In this document: piece by piece, positions 27,701 to 35,057 of the stretch
How positions within the stretch are numbered: the stretch's first letter is position 1
How the letters are laid out: every line of letters starts with the position of its first letter
IMG/VR virus record: IMGVR_UViG_3300046373_000092
Span: 18,066-82,065 of that record
DNA length: 64,000 nt
Direction: 5' to 3' (one strand)
Origin: a virus
Notes under the pieces: generated by a model
What the model was told of the DNA's origin: nothing
Seen by the model: only the letters and a program-made list of their open reading frames with translations
Database searches by the model: none
Translations under genes and position numbers: made by a program

Positions 27701-27888
27701 TATTTTTTCCTAGTTAGTTCTTTAATTAATTTTGAGTTTATAGCCCCTTTACAGATATACCATTGATTGGAAGATATATGAAATGACCCATATTTTCCAA
27801 ACTTCAAAGGACCGAGGCGGGTTAATTCTAGAAGATAGTACATGTTTAACCACGTGAAAGAGGGCTTATCTTTATTGCTAATAGCCAT
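27700..27888 (-). CDS. SxI-ELL family small protein (MAISNK type)
   Basis: 62 aa. N-terminus MAISNKDKPSFTWLNMYYLL, C-terminus WYICKGAINSKLIKELTRKK. First of a run of at least eight members that extends to 29252. Its N-terminal phrase ISNKxxxxFxW is shared with members at 25712, 27878 and 28513. Confidence 0.75.
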   Translation of the reverse strand: MAISNKDKPSFTWLNMYYLLELTRLGPLKFGKYGSFHISSNQWYICKGAINSKLIKELTRKK

Positions 27889-28063
27889 ATAACTCTCTTA
27901 GTAGCTCTGATTTATAGACAGATTCGGAGATAACAAAACAGTCTTCAAGACACTCATATTTTGAAGATTTATAATTATTAATAAAGCTGTGAGATATTCC
28001 TTCCGATAATATTTCCTGATTAGTCCAGTCAAATTTAAAGTCCTTTTTATTGCTAATTGCCAC
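27878..28063 (-). CDS. SxI-ELL family small protein (MAISNK type)
   Basis: 61 aa. N-terminus MAISNKKDFKFDWTNQEIL, C-terminus CFVISESVYKSELLRELYGY. The start lies 10 bases inside the downstream-strand neighbour's end, so genes overlap. Function unknown. Confidence 0.75.
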   Translation of the reverse strand: MAISNKKDFKFDWTNQEILSEGISHSFINNYKSSKYECLEDCFVISESVYKSELLRELYGY

Positions 28064-28211
28064 GGAACAACTCCTGAAAAATGTCAGTGCCTAATAGCTG
28101 TATTTTGTGGGTTCCTCTACTGTGAGACAGATAGGCTATCTCATCACCTCCGTATCTAGAGTGAAGTGCTATGTTGAATTGCATAAATTTAGGAGAATAA
28201 ATAAATTTCAC
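28053..28211 (-). CDS. SxI-ELL family small protein, GTG start
   Basis: 52 aa from GTG at 28211 (GTGA overlap with the upstream stop). AAGGA inside the upstream KELLS codons is the ribosome site. C-terminus HKIQLLGTDIFQELFRGN; Thr replaces the usual Ser. Confidence 0.65.
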   Translation of the reverse strand: MKFIYSPKFMQFNIALHSRYGGDEIAYLSHSRGTHKIQLLGTDIFQELFRGN

Positions 28212-28384
28212 GATAATAGTTCCTTGTAAACGGCAGATCTGAACACATCTAAGTGGAGCACATAGCGAGTTCTCCAAGGACGAGTCCTAGCATAGTCGTA
28301 AGTTCCAGACTGGATTAGACCACTGTTAAAAGCTTGAATTGAATGAACAGGAAAAAACCAAGCATCAGTCTTGTTTATCGCCAT
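28208..28384 (-). CDS. SxI-ELL family small protein (MAINK type)
   Basis: 58 aa from the internal ATG at 28384 (MAINKTDAWFFPVHSI). C-terminus YVLHLDVFRSAVYKELLS. The last codons AAG GAA double as the Shine-Dalgarno of the GTG-started next gene. Confidence 0.7.
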   Translation of the reverse strand: MAINKTDAWFFPVHSIQAFNSGLIQSGTYDYARTRPWRTRYVLHLDVFRSAVYKELLS

Positions 28385-28526
28385 TTTCGTTTTCCTTAAA
28401 AAAGTCAATCATTTCTTTAGAAAAGTAATCGAGGAAGATTTCTGTTTCTAAGTCCAGCTCGTCGTCCTGAGGGATCTTGTGGATCATTTTAATTTTAGCG
28501 ATTAGTTTTTTCTTAAGCTCTTCCAT
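28365..28526 (-). CDS. Small acidic helical protein
   Basis: 53 aa by hand translation: MEELKKKLIAKIKMIHKI then an acidic helix ending FFKENENGDKQD. Good ribosome site (AGAGGAG). It sits inside a run of SxI-ELL genes but lacks the signature. Confidence 0.5.
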   Translation of the reverse strand: MEELKKKLIAKIKMIHKIPQDDELDLETEIFLDYFSKEMIDFFKENENGDKQD

Positions 28527-28710
28527 ATAGCTCCTCTAGTAGTGTAGAATATATTACTCGGTGATTTAAAATTATGAATTCATTTTTATACCAGAAAAGC
28601 TCGGAAACCGCCTCTTCAAATGTGTAAGATCCGACCTTGTAATCTAAATCCAGCAGCCACTCTGCATACATCCAATCAAAAGTATCTGTGTCTTTATTAC
28701 TTATCGCCAT
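28513..28710 (-). CDS. SxI-ELL family small protein (MAISNK type)
   Basis: 65 aa. N-terminus MAISNKDTDTFDWMYAEWLL, C-terminus FIILNHRVIYSTLLEELYGRA. Overlaps both neighbours by 14 bases. Confidence 0.7.
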   Translation of the reverse strand: MAISNKDTDTFDWMYAEWLLDLDYKVGSYTFEEAVSELFWYKNEFIILNHRVIYSTLLEELYGRA

Positions 28711-28897
28711 ACAATTCCTTAAAAATTGGAGTCCTCAATGTTGCGTAGCGAACTATGAATGTCGGAGGAGTGTGGTGAGTTCCAATTCTATAATGATCCT
28801 TTATCTCCTCAAAACTGCCCCGAGCTGGGTGAAGGGTCCATCCGCCATACCCTTTGTAAAAAAATCTATGTTGAAGCTCCGGTCTTTTCACAACCAC
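28697..28897 (-). CDS. SxI-ELL family small protein
   Basis: 66 aa. N-terminus MVVKRPELQHRFFYKGYGGW, C-terminus TFIVRYATLRTPIFKELYGDK, Thr in place of Ser. The middle phrase WTLHPARGSFEEIKDHY resembles WRLHPHSGKYQEIKELY in the member at 29067, so these two are close paralogues. Confidence 0.7.
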   Translation of the reverse strand: MVVKRPELQHRFFYKGYGGWTLHPARGSFEEIKDHYRIGTHHTPPTFIVRYATLRTPIFKELYGDK

Positions 28898-29070
28898 AAT
28901 TCCTTAAATAAATCACTGTGAACAGACTTTAGTCTGTAGATGTAAACGGGATATACCCAAGGAGTGTATTTATTAATTTTGTAGTATTGTAACCTAGCAT
29001 GAGATCCATCTATCAATTTATGAAAAGCTTGTTTGCCAAAATGTCCCAAGACAAATCTATGCCTTTTCAT
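28888..29070 (-). CDS. SxI-ELL family small protein
   Basis: 60 aa. N-terminus MKRHRFVLGHFGKQAFHKLI, C-terminus VYIYRLKSVHSDLFKELWL. ATGA overlap with the upstream member at 29067. Confidence 0.7.
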   Translation of the reverse strand: MKRHRFVLGHFGKQAFHKLIDGSHARLQYYKINKYTPWVYPVYIYRLKSVHSDLFKELWL

Positions 29071-29252
29071 TTAAATAACTCCGCAAATATTTCAGCTCTA
29101 CAGACGCCGGCTCTAACAATGAATGCTGAAACAAATGTTGAATAATGAGGATATAATTCTTTAATTTCTTGGTATTTTCCGGAATGAGGATGAAGTCGCC
29201 ACTTGTTGTAATTATAAAAATAAAGTTTATGAATTAAGTTAGGTTTTTTCAT
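29067..29252 (-). CDS. SxI-ELL family small protein
   Basis: 61 aa. N-terminus MKKPNLIHKLYFYNYNKWRL, C-terminus AFIVRAGVCRAEIFAELFK, Ala in place of Ser. Close paralogue of the member at 28697 through the HPxxGxxxEIKxxY phrase. Confidence 0.7.
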   Translation of the reverse strand: MKKPNLIHKLYFYNYNKWRLHPHSGKYQEIKELYPHYSTFVSAFIVRAGVCRAEIFAELFK

Positions 29253-29538
29253 TACTAATAGTCTCTCTGTGGTTACAAACTTTGCAAACTCTAAGCTCTC
29301 TGTTTCCAGGAATAGGTATCTTTAGGTAAGGTCCTCTTGCACAGTTAGGGCAAGTTAACTCCTGACGTCGTTCGGACTTCTCTTCCGAAAAGTCGGCAAA
29401 AGCTTCTTGCATTTCCTCCAGATTTCTCTGAATATTTTGAAGCTGTTTCAGCTCGCGTTTTAAGCGACGATTCTCGCTCTCCAGTTTACGGATTTCTCCA
29501 CGATAATGTTCAGACTCAGAGCGATCTTTATTTCTCAA
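29239..29538 (-). CDS. Coiled-coil protein with C-terminal zinc ribbon
   Basis: 99 aa. Residues about 8-60 form a charged coiled coil (IRKLESENRRLKRELKQLQ). A zinc ribbon follows: CPNC at about 65 and CKVC at about 87, with PYLKIPIPGNRELRV between. This architecture suits a small nucleic-acid-binding or transcription-modulating protein. It separates two SxI-ELL runs. Confidence 0.55.
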   Translation of the reverse strand: MRNKDRSESEHYRGEIRKLESENRRLKRELKQLQNIQRNLEEMQEAFADFSEEKSERRQELTCPNCARGPYLKIPIPGNRELRVCKVCNHRETISNEKT

Positions 29539-29728
29539 AAAATTTTACCTCTAAAAAAAGAGATGAAACTATAGAAGATTCGGGAACATCAAGTCTTAGA
29601 AAAATAGCACCAGTAAATGTGCCTTTAAATTTCACTCCTTGGTAGGAGGGATCTAAATTCCAAGCTCCAACCATAAGTCCCTTGGAATTAATCCAACAAA
29701 TTCTAAAATCACGAGTAATTGGTATCAT
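29528..29728 (-). CDS. Divergent SxI-ELL family small protein
   Basis: 66 aa. The region AIFLRLDVPESSIVSSLFLE has the strand (FLRLDV) and S-x-I-hydrophobic helix but lacks the E-L pair at the usual place, and a short tail follows. It overlaps its neighbours by a few bases. Confidence 0.5.
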   Translation of the reverse strand: MIPITRDFRICWINSKGLMVGAWNLDPSYQGVKFKGTFTGAIFLRLDVPESSIVSSLFLEVKFFEK

Positions 29729-30117
29729 TTCTTAGCCTTAACCTTAATACAGTAGCCATCCTGAAATATTACAGGTAAATCTCTATCTATCATTATGTCA
29801 TAAAAGCGTTTGTGCGTCAAGTTATCTTTTAATAATTGCACTCTATGCTCGTTACTGCCGCAAAGTATTAGGCTATGTCTAACGGGGCAAATTAAGCCGC
29901 TGGGAGACAGAAGTAGGGTGTTGGTAGCTAAGGTTAGGTTCGGGCTGCCAGATAGGCTAATGGTGAAATTACTGGAATATAGGGGGATGATGGATTTTAC
30001 TGTCGCCTCAGTAATTGTATTGTCTTCGTCCAAAACATTAATTTTGTCGCCAATGCTTATTTTAGTAATAGAGGTAGCCACTTTGTTTTTCCAAACTACA
30101 TAATTACTTAATATCAT
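29725..30117 (-). CDS. Hypothetical protein, possible degenerate Hint-like fold
   Basis: 130 aa. The stretch KISIGDKINVLDEDN, then VKSIIPLYSSNFTISL and LTLATNTLLLSPSGLI resembles the strand order of Hint domains (L-x-x-GD-x-V, then TPxH-L-L). The catalytic N-terminal Cys and the block B His are absent, so self-processing is not expected and the resemblance may be accidental. The C-terminus is basic. Confidence 0.4.
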   Translation of the reverse strand: MILSNYVVWKNKVATSITKISIGDKINVLDEDNTITEATVKSIIPLYSSNFTISLSGSPNLTLATNTLLLSPSGLICPVRHSLILCGSNEHRVQLLKDNLTHKRFYDIMIDRDLPVIFQDGYCIKVKAKK

Positions 30118-30289
30118 AAAGTGCCTGGATTATTTTAGACTTTACAGACTTTTCGTTTACAAACTTAGGATTAGCCATAAATCCATTTTGCCAGTAATCT
30201 GCAGAGTAGTCTAAGCTGAAGTTTAGAAATATATGCATGCGCACAGTTTCGAGGCTATCAAAAAATATCCCACGAGTTGAGCGTTTCAT
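30104..30289 (-). CDS. SxI-ELL family small protein
   Basis: 61 aa. N-terminus MKRSTRGIFFDSLETVRMHI, C-terminus FVNEKSVKSKIIQALYDIK; Ala replaces Glu in the E-L pair. ATGA overlap with the upstream member. Confidence 0.65.
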   Translation of the reverse strand: MKRSTRGIFFDSLETVRMHIFLNFSLDYSADYWQNGFMANPKFVNEKSVKSKIIQALYDIK

Positions 30290-30492
30290 TTTAGCAGACC
30301 CTCAATAACAGAACTCCGGAAAACTCTAACATCTATTGCGGTATCATGGGTGGAATAGGGATCGTAAACTTCACGAAGAGGCACGAATTCAGATATCTCG
30401 TGTTCTAAATAATCTCTATCCTTTAAATATCTATAAATAAAACTTTCCTCGTTATCTACCCAAAAATATTTATTATCGAGAATACGTTTCAT
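30286..30492 (-). CDS. SxI-ELL family small protein
   Basis: 68 aa. N-terminus MKRILDNKYFWVDNEESFIY, C-terminus AIDVRVFRSSVIEGLLK (Gly for Glu-Leu spacing). ATGA overlaps on both sides. Confidence 0.65.
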   Translation of the reverse strand: MKRILDNKYFWVDNEESFIYRYLKDRDYLEHEISEFVPLREVYDPYSTHDTAIDVRVFRSSVIEGLLK

Positions 30493-30668
30493 TTTACAAT
30501 TCCTATAGTAGGAAACAGTTCTTGTATCAGGGCAGAATTAATAGTGTTTTGACAAGCTAAAAATATATCTTCGGGATAGAGAGGTAAACTGAAATCATAC
30601 CTAGGATGCCCGCCAGTAATGAGTACTTCATCTGAAAAAAATGTTTTGTATACTAGATAATATTTCAT
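30489..30668 (-). CDS. SxI-ELL family small protein
   Basis: 59 aa by hand translation: N-terminus MKYYLVYKTFFSDEVLITGG, C-terminal region CQNTINSALIQELFPTIGIVK with a seven-residue extension past the signature. It links the dNMP kinase to the next member by ATGA overlaps at both ends. Confidence 0.65.
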   Translation of the reverse strand: MKYYLVYKTFFSDEVLITGGHPRYDFSLPLYPEDIFLACQNTINSALIQELFPTIGIVK

Positions 30669-31297
30669 GATCTTTTGAATCTCTCAGAATGCCAAAGTTT
30701 AACGTCTAACTCCAGTCTAGTTAAAGTATCGTCATTGTTAATAATAACGTCATAGTCTTTATCTTCCCCTATAGACAGTTCAGAGACGTGTCCCGACCCT
30801 TCGTATCCTGCACGCTTAATTCTGATCAGAGTAGCCCCTAGAGACTTTAGCGCGGCTCTTTCGTTGGGAAATCTAGCGTCAGTAATTACAATGTGCCCTT
30901 CCGTTTTTTTAACAACGTCTAGCGCCAAGTTAACAAGAAAGTCTTCGGCGATACAGTTACGTAACAGCTCTGTTCCGATAAACTGCAGTATCTCTCGGGG
31001 GGTGTTAAAAAACTTGTCTCTGCCATGCTGCATTAGTAGCTGGGTCTGCATTTCGTCAGCATTAACTAACTTAGCCAAAATCTCCACATTTTCAATTCTC
31101 ATAATTACTGGAGAATTAAAGCTAAGGTCTTTAAGCGCATCATCTGTAAAATGGATTAGGGGGAGCTGCATACACTCGGCAGAAAGCTTACGCAGAGGAT
31201 CTGCAAAGGCTACTCTTTGATAATTGAAGTGACGTTTTAATATATCAGCGACGACATCTTTACCTGAGCGTTTAGGAGCAGAGAGTACGATAATCAT
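30665..31297 (-). CDS. Deoxynucleoside monophosphate kinase
   Basis: 210 aa. P-loop SAPKRSGKD at about 6-14; the TPREILQFIGTELLR helix at about 109-123, typical of the phage T4 gene 1-like dNMP kinase group; and VITDARFPNE at about 145-154. These enzymes phosphorylate dNMPs to dNDPs to feed phage DNA synthesis. The gene has SxI-ELL members on both sides, overlapping by 4 bases. Confidence 0.8.
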   Translation of the reverse strand: MIIVLSAPKRSGKDVVADILKRHFNYQRVAFADPLRKLSAECMQLPLIHFTDDALKDLSFNSPVIMRIENVEILAKLVNADEMQTQLLMQHGRDKFFNTPREILQFIGTELLRNCIAEDFLVNLALDVVKKTEGHIVITDARFPNERAALKSLGATLIRIKRAGYEGSGHVSELSIGEDKDYDVIINNDDTLTRLELDVKLWHSERFKRS

Positions 31298-31476
31298 AAG
31301 TATAATTCCTTTAGTAGTTGTGATTTGAAGATTTTATTATTAAGAATAACCGACCCGTGAAACGGGTTTTTGCAGAAAGAGTAGGGCATATTCCTATAGA
31401 TAGATGATGCAATTGCATCACTTAAATAGAGGAATGCGTAGTAGTCGAACTGGGATTTGTTTTTTCCGCTAATCAT
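31294..31476 (-). CDS. SxI-ELL family small protein (MISxK type)
   Basis: 60 aa. N-terminus MISGKNKSQFDYYAFLYLSD, close to the MISNKNKKQF start of the member at 25712; C-terminus SVILNNKIFKSQLLKELYL. The stop overlaps the kinase start. Confidence 0.7.
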   Translation of the reverse strand: MISGKNKSQFDYYAFLYLSDAIASSIYRNMPYSFCKNPFHGSVILNNKIFKSQLLKELYL

Positions 31477-31658
31477 GACAATAGCTCCTTCATAATTGAG
31501 GATTGGAATACGTCAATTAGAGTTATTCTCCAATTTCTAGCCTTAGCAATATCCGGAGTGTGTATGCACAAATCTAAATTTCTAGTTGCAGCTTTTAAGT
31601 CTGAGTACGTTAGGGGGCTATCGGAGCTATACCCCCTCTTAGTATTATCTATCGCCAC
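31473..31658 (-). CDS. SxI-ELL family small protein, GTG start
   Basis: 61 aa from GTG at 31658 (VAIDNTKRGYSSDSPLTYSD), chosen because it restores the MAxxNK-like N-terminus and usual length. C-terminus WRITLIDVFQSSIMKELLS. Overlaps the upstream member by 14 bases. Confidence 0.65.
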   Translation of the reverse strand: MAIDNTKRGYSSDSPLTYSDLKAATRNLDLCIHTPDIAKARNWRITLIDVFQSSIMKELLS

Positions 31659-31851
31659 GAAATAGCTCCTGGATAATCTTAGATTCAAGCATGTCGTATA
31701 GCCAAATACTGAATCCGTATTCTTCTGCCATTAAAGAGTCGTGTCTTTGATGTATCCCATACCTCGAACTGTCCAAAGCTCTTTTAAAAACATCCATTGA
31801 ACCGCGCTTAAATCTATAGGTGTAGCCTAGTTTGTTTTTATTTATTGCCAT
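31645..31851 (-). CDS. SxI-ELL family small protein (MAINK type)
   Basis: 68 aa from the ATG at 31851 (MAINKNKLGYTYRFKRGSMD). C-terminus SIWLYDMLESKIIQELFRGDR. The start overlaps the upstream member's tail by 14 bases. Confidence 0.7.
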   Translation of the reverse strand: MAINKNKLGYTYRFKRGSMDVFKRALDSSRYGIHQRHDSLMAEEYGFSIWLYDMLESKIIQELFRGDR

Positions 31852-32050
31852 TAGATGCCTCAAATAATTCTAAAAATATCTCAGATTGAAAGTATTCATT
31901 GCGAACAAAATATCCATATTGCCCTCCCGTATTCGGAGTGTGACACCCATCAAATGGATTATCGGAATACTCGAGATAATCAGAGTAGAAATCTTTAGTC
32001 TCAGAGAAATTATAAAATCTACAGCCCAGCAAGTCTTTTCTTGTCGCCAT
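31838..32050 (-). CDS. SxI-ELL family small protein
   Basis: 70 aa. N-terminus MATRKDLLGCRFYNFSETKD, C-terminus FVRNEYFQSEIFLELFEASN plus GNK. The upstream member ends one base before its start codon. Confidence 0.7.
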   Translation of the reverse strand: MATRKDLLGCRFYNFSETKDFYSDYLEYSDNPFDGCHTPNTGGQYGYFVRNEYFQSEIFLELFEASNGNK

Positions 32051-32051
32051 A

Positions 32052-32228
32052 CTAGTCCTTAAATAAAGCTATGAATAATTCTGAGTTGAGTGTTTCATTG
32101 CAAAAAAATCGGTCTTTGTTTATAATCCCAGGGTCACTCGACAGCCATCGACCGTAAGAGCTTCCGACATAATTCTTTAGACAGTACGGCAGTACCGCAA
32201 ACTTACTAAATACAAATCCTTGCTTCAT
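32052..32228 (-). CDS. SxI-ELL family small protein
   Basis: 58 aa by hand translation: N-terminus MKQGFVFSKFAVLPYCLKNY, C-terminus RFFCNETLNSELFIALFKD (Ala for Glu). Start overlaps the metallopeptidase stop by 4 bases. Confidence 0.65.
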   Translation of the reverse strand: MKQGFVFSKFAVLPYCLKNYVGSSYGRWLSSDPGIINKDRFFCNETLNSELFIALFKD

Positions 32229-32569
32229 TTTTTACTCGATACAGTGGCGACGTAATCTAAAACATTGCGGGTCCAATTTCCAATTTCGAAGTAATGTTCC
32301 TCTAGCAGTTCAAAGATTAATTCTTCCATCTGTGCAGCAGTAATGTTGGCAGAGGTTGTTCCAGAAGATTCCACCATAGCGTGTCCAATTTCATGCATTA
32401 CCAATCCGAACTTAACTCTATCCGTGCAAAAGTAAATTTCACGTTCCTCGGGATACGTTATTGCCGCACTGTCTGAGCCATGTTTACGCTTATACAAAGC
32501 AGGAGACTGGACAAATATCTTCCAGTCAAGTCCTTTAATGTTAATTGTCATATATTGTTTTTTAGTCAT
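32225..32569 (-). CDS. Zinc metallopeptidase-like protein (HEIGH)
   Basis: 114 aa. HEIGHAMVESSG at about 60-71 gives the HExxH zinc motif in a short gluzincin-type context, preceded by a strand with REIYFCTDRVKFGLVM. The C-terminal helix supplies possible third ligands (EELIFELLEEHYFE). This layout resembles minimal phage metallopeptidases and the ImmA/IrrE group. Substrate unknown. A promoter-like pair lies just upstream. Confidence 0.6.
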   Translation of the reverse strand: MTKKQYMTINIKGLDWKIFVQSPALYKRKHGSDSAAITYPEEREIYFCTDRVKFGLVMHEIGHAMVESSGTTSANITAAQMEELIFELLEEHYFEIGNWTRNVLDYVATVSSKK

Positions 32570-32582
32570 AACGTCCTCAGTA

Positions 32583-32612
32583 ATTGTAGCACAGTGTCAT
32601 TGCTAATTGCAA
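32583..32612 (-). promoter_or_regulatory. Sigma70-like promoter, TTGCAA-18-TACAAT
   Basis: On the - strand TTGCAA (32612-32607), 18 bases, TACAAT (32588-32583); the preceding CTGTGC is shared with other promoters in this window. It overlaps the end of the SxI-ELL gene at 32603 and points at the metallopeptidase. Confidence 0.5.
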
Positions 32613-32776
32613 CAAAGTTCTTGAATAAGTTCTGATTTAATACAAGACTCAGATAGTGCATATTTCCAATGATGCTTCACAAAGTGGAAGTCATATTGGT
32701 ATTCCAACCCATTAATGAGGGGTAGTTCATATAAAATATCGTCCACTCCAATATACAATCTCTTTTTGTCTATCAC
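32603..32776 (-). CDS. SxI-ELL family small protein, GTG start
   Basis: 57 aa from GTG at 32776 in a GTGA overlap with the exonuclease stop. N-terminus (V)IDKKRLYIGVDDILYELPL, C-terminus KYALSESCIKSELIQELCCN. Confidence 0.65.
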   Translation of the reverse strand: MIDKKRLYIGVDDILYELPLINGLEYQYDFHFVKHHWKYALSESCIKSELIQELCCN

Positions 32777-33708
32777 TTTAGCAATGCCTTACGTTTTGAT
32801 TTCGCTAATAGGTTAACATTATCCTTAAACTCTTTCTGACAGTTAGTGCAAACATAACGCTGGAACTTCCCAGAGTTGCTGTAGATAAAGCCCTTCGACT
32901 TGAACTCTTCATTGCCGCAAGTACAACGTTCTTTCGCATCATCTGAAGAAAAGATGTTAAACTGGATAGTCTTGTCCCATGGGGCTAGTACAAAGTAGAG
33001 TTCTTCCAAAGATAGGATATCAAACTTGTTGTATCTCTCCATTGATTTCCAAGCCTTCAGATTACCCTTCAAACACTCTCTCCAAAGTGAGAATCCCGGG
33101 AAGTCACTATGATCTTGCTTCTTGTATTTGGTGCAAAGTTTATCGGTCATATAGGCTAGTTTATTACTAGTGAAGCCGAAATGTTTTTTTGCAATGCGAA
33201 GTGTATCAATATTTCTAAAACTAGTTACAGGAGGCATGCCGTTAAGAATAAAACGAGCGTTGAGTTTCTTAATGTCAAACTTGATACCATTTTGAGTAAG
33301 CAGGATATCCGCCTCGTCCATTAAACTGTGGATAGTTTTTAGTAGCTTGAGGTCATTTCTGGGATCTTTCTCATCCCTGTTATCAGCATAGAATATCTCA
33401 TTTTCGGGAGAGCCTAGCCACTTTGCTGAGAAGCTGGCAATCGACCAATCCACTTTAACCATCTCCAATCCAATGTTCTGGTCAAATAACCCCCAAGTGT
33501 AGCACTCAAGAGGAAAAGTCTCAATGTCCACTACAAGTACCTTAGCGCCCTGTGTAACGCTATTAGCCGTCTCTAAATGTCTATAGTAGGTCTTGCGTAA
33601 TGCATTAGCAGAATATCCCGAAAAATGATCGGTGAGCTGCTTCCACGTCAATTTATCGTTATCCCTTAAATTGATTAGTTCCATTACTTTGTCTAGTGAT
33701 AAGCTCAT
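32773..33708 (-). CDS. DEDD-type 3'-5' exonuclease with HTH and zinc ribbon
   Basis: 311 aa. An N-terminal helix-turn-helix-like region (LTWKQLTDHFSGYSANALRK, about 20-40) precedes an RNase H-fold nuclease: VVDIETFP (Asp61, Glu63), QNGIKFD (Asp145) and YNKFDILSLEELY (Asp230). A C-terminal zinc ribbon has Cys262, Cys264, Cys287 and Cys290. The fold cuts DNA or RNA from 3' ends. Its fusion to two nucleic-acid-binding modules suggests repair, recombination or structure-specific processing. Confidence 0.7.
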   Translation of the reverse strand: MSLSLDKVMELINLRDNDKLTWKQLTDHFSGYSANALRKTYYRHLETANSVTQGAKVLVVDIETFPLECYTWGLFDQNIGLEMVKVDWSIASFSAKWLGSPENEIFYADNRDEKDPRNDLKLLKTIHSLMDEADILLTQNGIKFDIKKLNARFILNGMPPVTSFRNIDTLRIAKKHFGFTSNKLAYMTDKLCTKYKKQDHSDFPGFSLWRECLKGNLKAWKSMERYNKFDILSLEELYFVLAPWDKTIQFNIFSSDDAKERCTCGNEEFKSKGFIYSNSGKFQRYVCTNCQKEFKDNVNLLAKSKRKALLK

Positions 33709-33711
33709 TAA

Positions 33712-34056
33712 TTACTCCTGTAATTCCCATTCGTTATGGATTGTGCATATTTCTTTGGGAACATATTCCATTTTTCCCATATATCTAAATTTGTTAAATA
33801 CTCTTTTCGGATTAGTATCATATTCGCCAATTATTAAATAACAATCGCTGTCAGCAGCAGAATCTACTAAATAAGTTTTGCCGAACATTTCATTTTTAAC
33901 ACGGTCATAGCGGAGGGCGACAAGCGCCTCCGGTTTAATTTTATCGTAGACATCTTGACTGATTACCAACTCTCCGCTATCTCCGATATAACTGTTTGGA
34001 AAAAGATTCAATGCGTCACGAAGGGTGGCAACTGTTATTTTTCTTAGCTTAGGCAT
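33712..34056 (-). CDS. Hypothetical protein
   Basis: 114 aa. Begins MPKLRKITVATLRDALNLF and has a beta-rich centre (YLVDSAADSDCYLIIGEYD) and an acidic end. It starts 12 bases inside the upstream SxI-ELL gene. Unrecognised. Confidence 0.5.
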   Translation of the reverse strand: MPKLRKITVATLRDALNLFPNSYIGDSGELVISQDVYDKIKPEALVALRYDRVKNEMFGKTYLVDSAADSDCYLIIGEYDTNPKRVFNKFRYMGKMEYVPKEICTIHNEWELQE

Positions 34057-34232
34057 AATTCCCTCACAATTTCAGAATAGAAAACATCTACGTCTATATA
34101 AATACCAACAATTCTCTTATAAGAATAAGAATTACCCCAAGTACACTGCTTTACAGGCTTGTAGCTAGCTATACTGATTATAGAAGCGCCAGTAGAAACG
34201 GCAACGTAATATTTATCGTCAAATCTCTTCAT
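34044..34232 (-). CDS. SxI-ELL family small protein
   Basis: 62 aa. N-terminus MKRFDDKYYVAVSTGASIIS (like MKRILDNKYFWV of the member at 30286), C-terminus GIYIDVDVFYSEIVRELCLS. ATGA overlap with the upstream gene. Confidence 0.7.
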   Translation of the reverse strand: MKRFDDKYYVAVSTGASIISIASYKPVKQCTWGNSYSYKRIVGIYIDVDVFYSEIVRELCLS

Positions 34233-34411
34233 TGAACCATTCCACTATCTGTTGATTCAGTAATCATTTTAAAATATAATGCTACAGACAGAGCTACTAT
34301 ATCCGTAAGTACTTCGCGCTGCTCTAAGTCCATACTAACTACTTCTAATTTATCGGCTACGATAGTAACAATTTCTGCAACAATGTCTGAGTTAAGTGAG
34401 TATGTTTTCAT
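34229..34411 (-). CDS. Small helical hypothetical protein
   Basis: 60 aa, a single amphipathic protein (SDIVAEIVTIVADKLEVVSM, then DIVALSVALYFKMI). No family signature. Packed between the genes at 34044 and 34412. Confidence 0.45.
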   Translation of the reverse strand: MKTYSLNSDIVAEIVTIVADKLEVVSMDLEQREVLTDIVALSVALYFKMITESTDSGMVQ

Positions 34412-34813
34412 TTATTCCTTAATTTTACGAGTATGGATTTCTCTGCAAACTTCTATAGTGGCTGAGTGAGTTCTGACATAATCAATTTTACTGATTTCGT
34501 TACAGTTTAAAGTTCCTGATCCATTTGGAAATTGAAATGATAATAATCTACTATATCTCAACTCCTCAACATAATTTCTAACTGTATAATGATCGTAGTC
34601 GTATATATTCTTATCCTCATAAGAAATATTAGGAAGTAATTGTTTAGTAAGTCTCTCTGAAAATGGAACCGTGATTACATCCCCATTTTTAGTAGTAATG
34701 GTTACAACATACTCTCCAATAGTAACGTCACGTTTATTAGTCTGTTCGATTTCCCAAACATATTCAGCAGGAGTTTTTTTGAATCCAAAGAATGCTAAAA
34801 TTTTATCTTTCAT
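34412..34813 (-). CDS. Hypothetical protein
   Basis: 133 aa from the ATG at 34813, which shares one base with the upstream stop (TAATG); a longer start exists but is less likely. N-terminus MKDKILAFFGFKKTPAEYVW; beta-rich core with VVTITTKNGDVITVPFSE; basic end. Unrecognised. Confidence 0.5.
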   Translation of the reverse strand: MKDKILAFFGFKKTPAEYVWEIEQTNKRDVTIGEYVVTITTKNGDVITVPFSERLTKQLLPNISYEDKNIYDYDHYTVRNYVEELRYSRLLSFQFPNGSGTLNCNEISKIDYVRTHSATIEVCREIHTRKIKE

Positions 34814-35004
34814 TATTTCCTCATGTCTAAAGTTACGCGACAAGCTAGTAGCAAATCTGCCATATGAGAGGCGTCGTCCACAGCCTTGGCGGAGTATCGG
34901 TTCATTACTACAAGTCTTTCGCTGTAATATTTCGTAGCAAGGGTTCCTCCGCAGACCACTCCAGTAAACAATACTAGTGTGTATACAATAATTTTTATGA
35001 GCAT
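34813..35004 (-). CDS. Small membrane-anchored or exported protein
   Basis: 63 aa. Residues 3-22 are hydrophobic with a GVVCGG segment that could be a lipobox-like or small-residue region; the remainder is polar and helical. A strong promoter lies 25 bases upstream. Confidence 0.5.
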   Translation of the reverse strand: MLIKIIVYTLVLFTGVVCGGTLATKYYSERLVVMNRYSAKAVDDASHMADLLLACRVTLDMRK

Positions 35005-35028
35005 GATTCCTCCAAGAAAGCTTAGTAT

Positions 35029-35057
35029 ATTATAACACAGTTAGTCGTGTTTTGCAA
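35029..35057 (-). promoter_or_regulatory. Sigma70-like promoter, TTGCAA-17-TATAAT
   Basis: On the - strand TTGCAA (35057-35052), 17 bases, TATAAT (35034-35029), with CTGTG before the -10 box. It overlaps the 3' end of the gene at 35030 and drives the small membrane protein operon. Confidence 0.6.
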
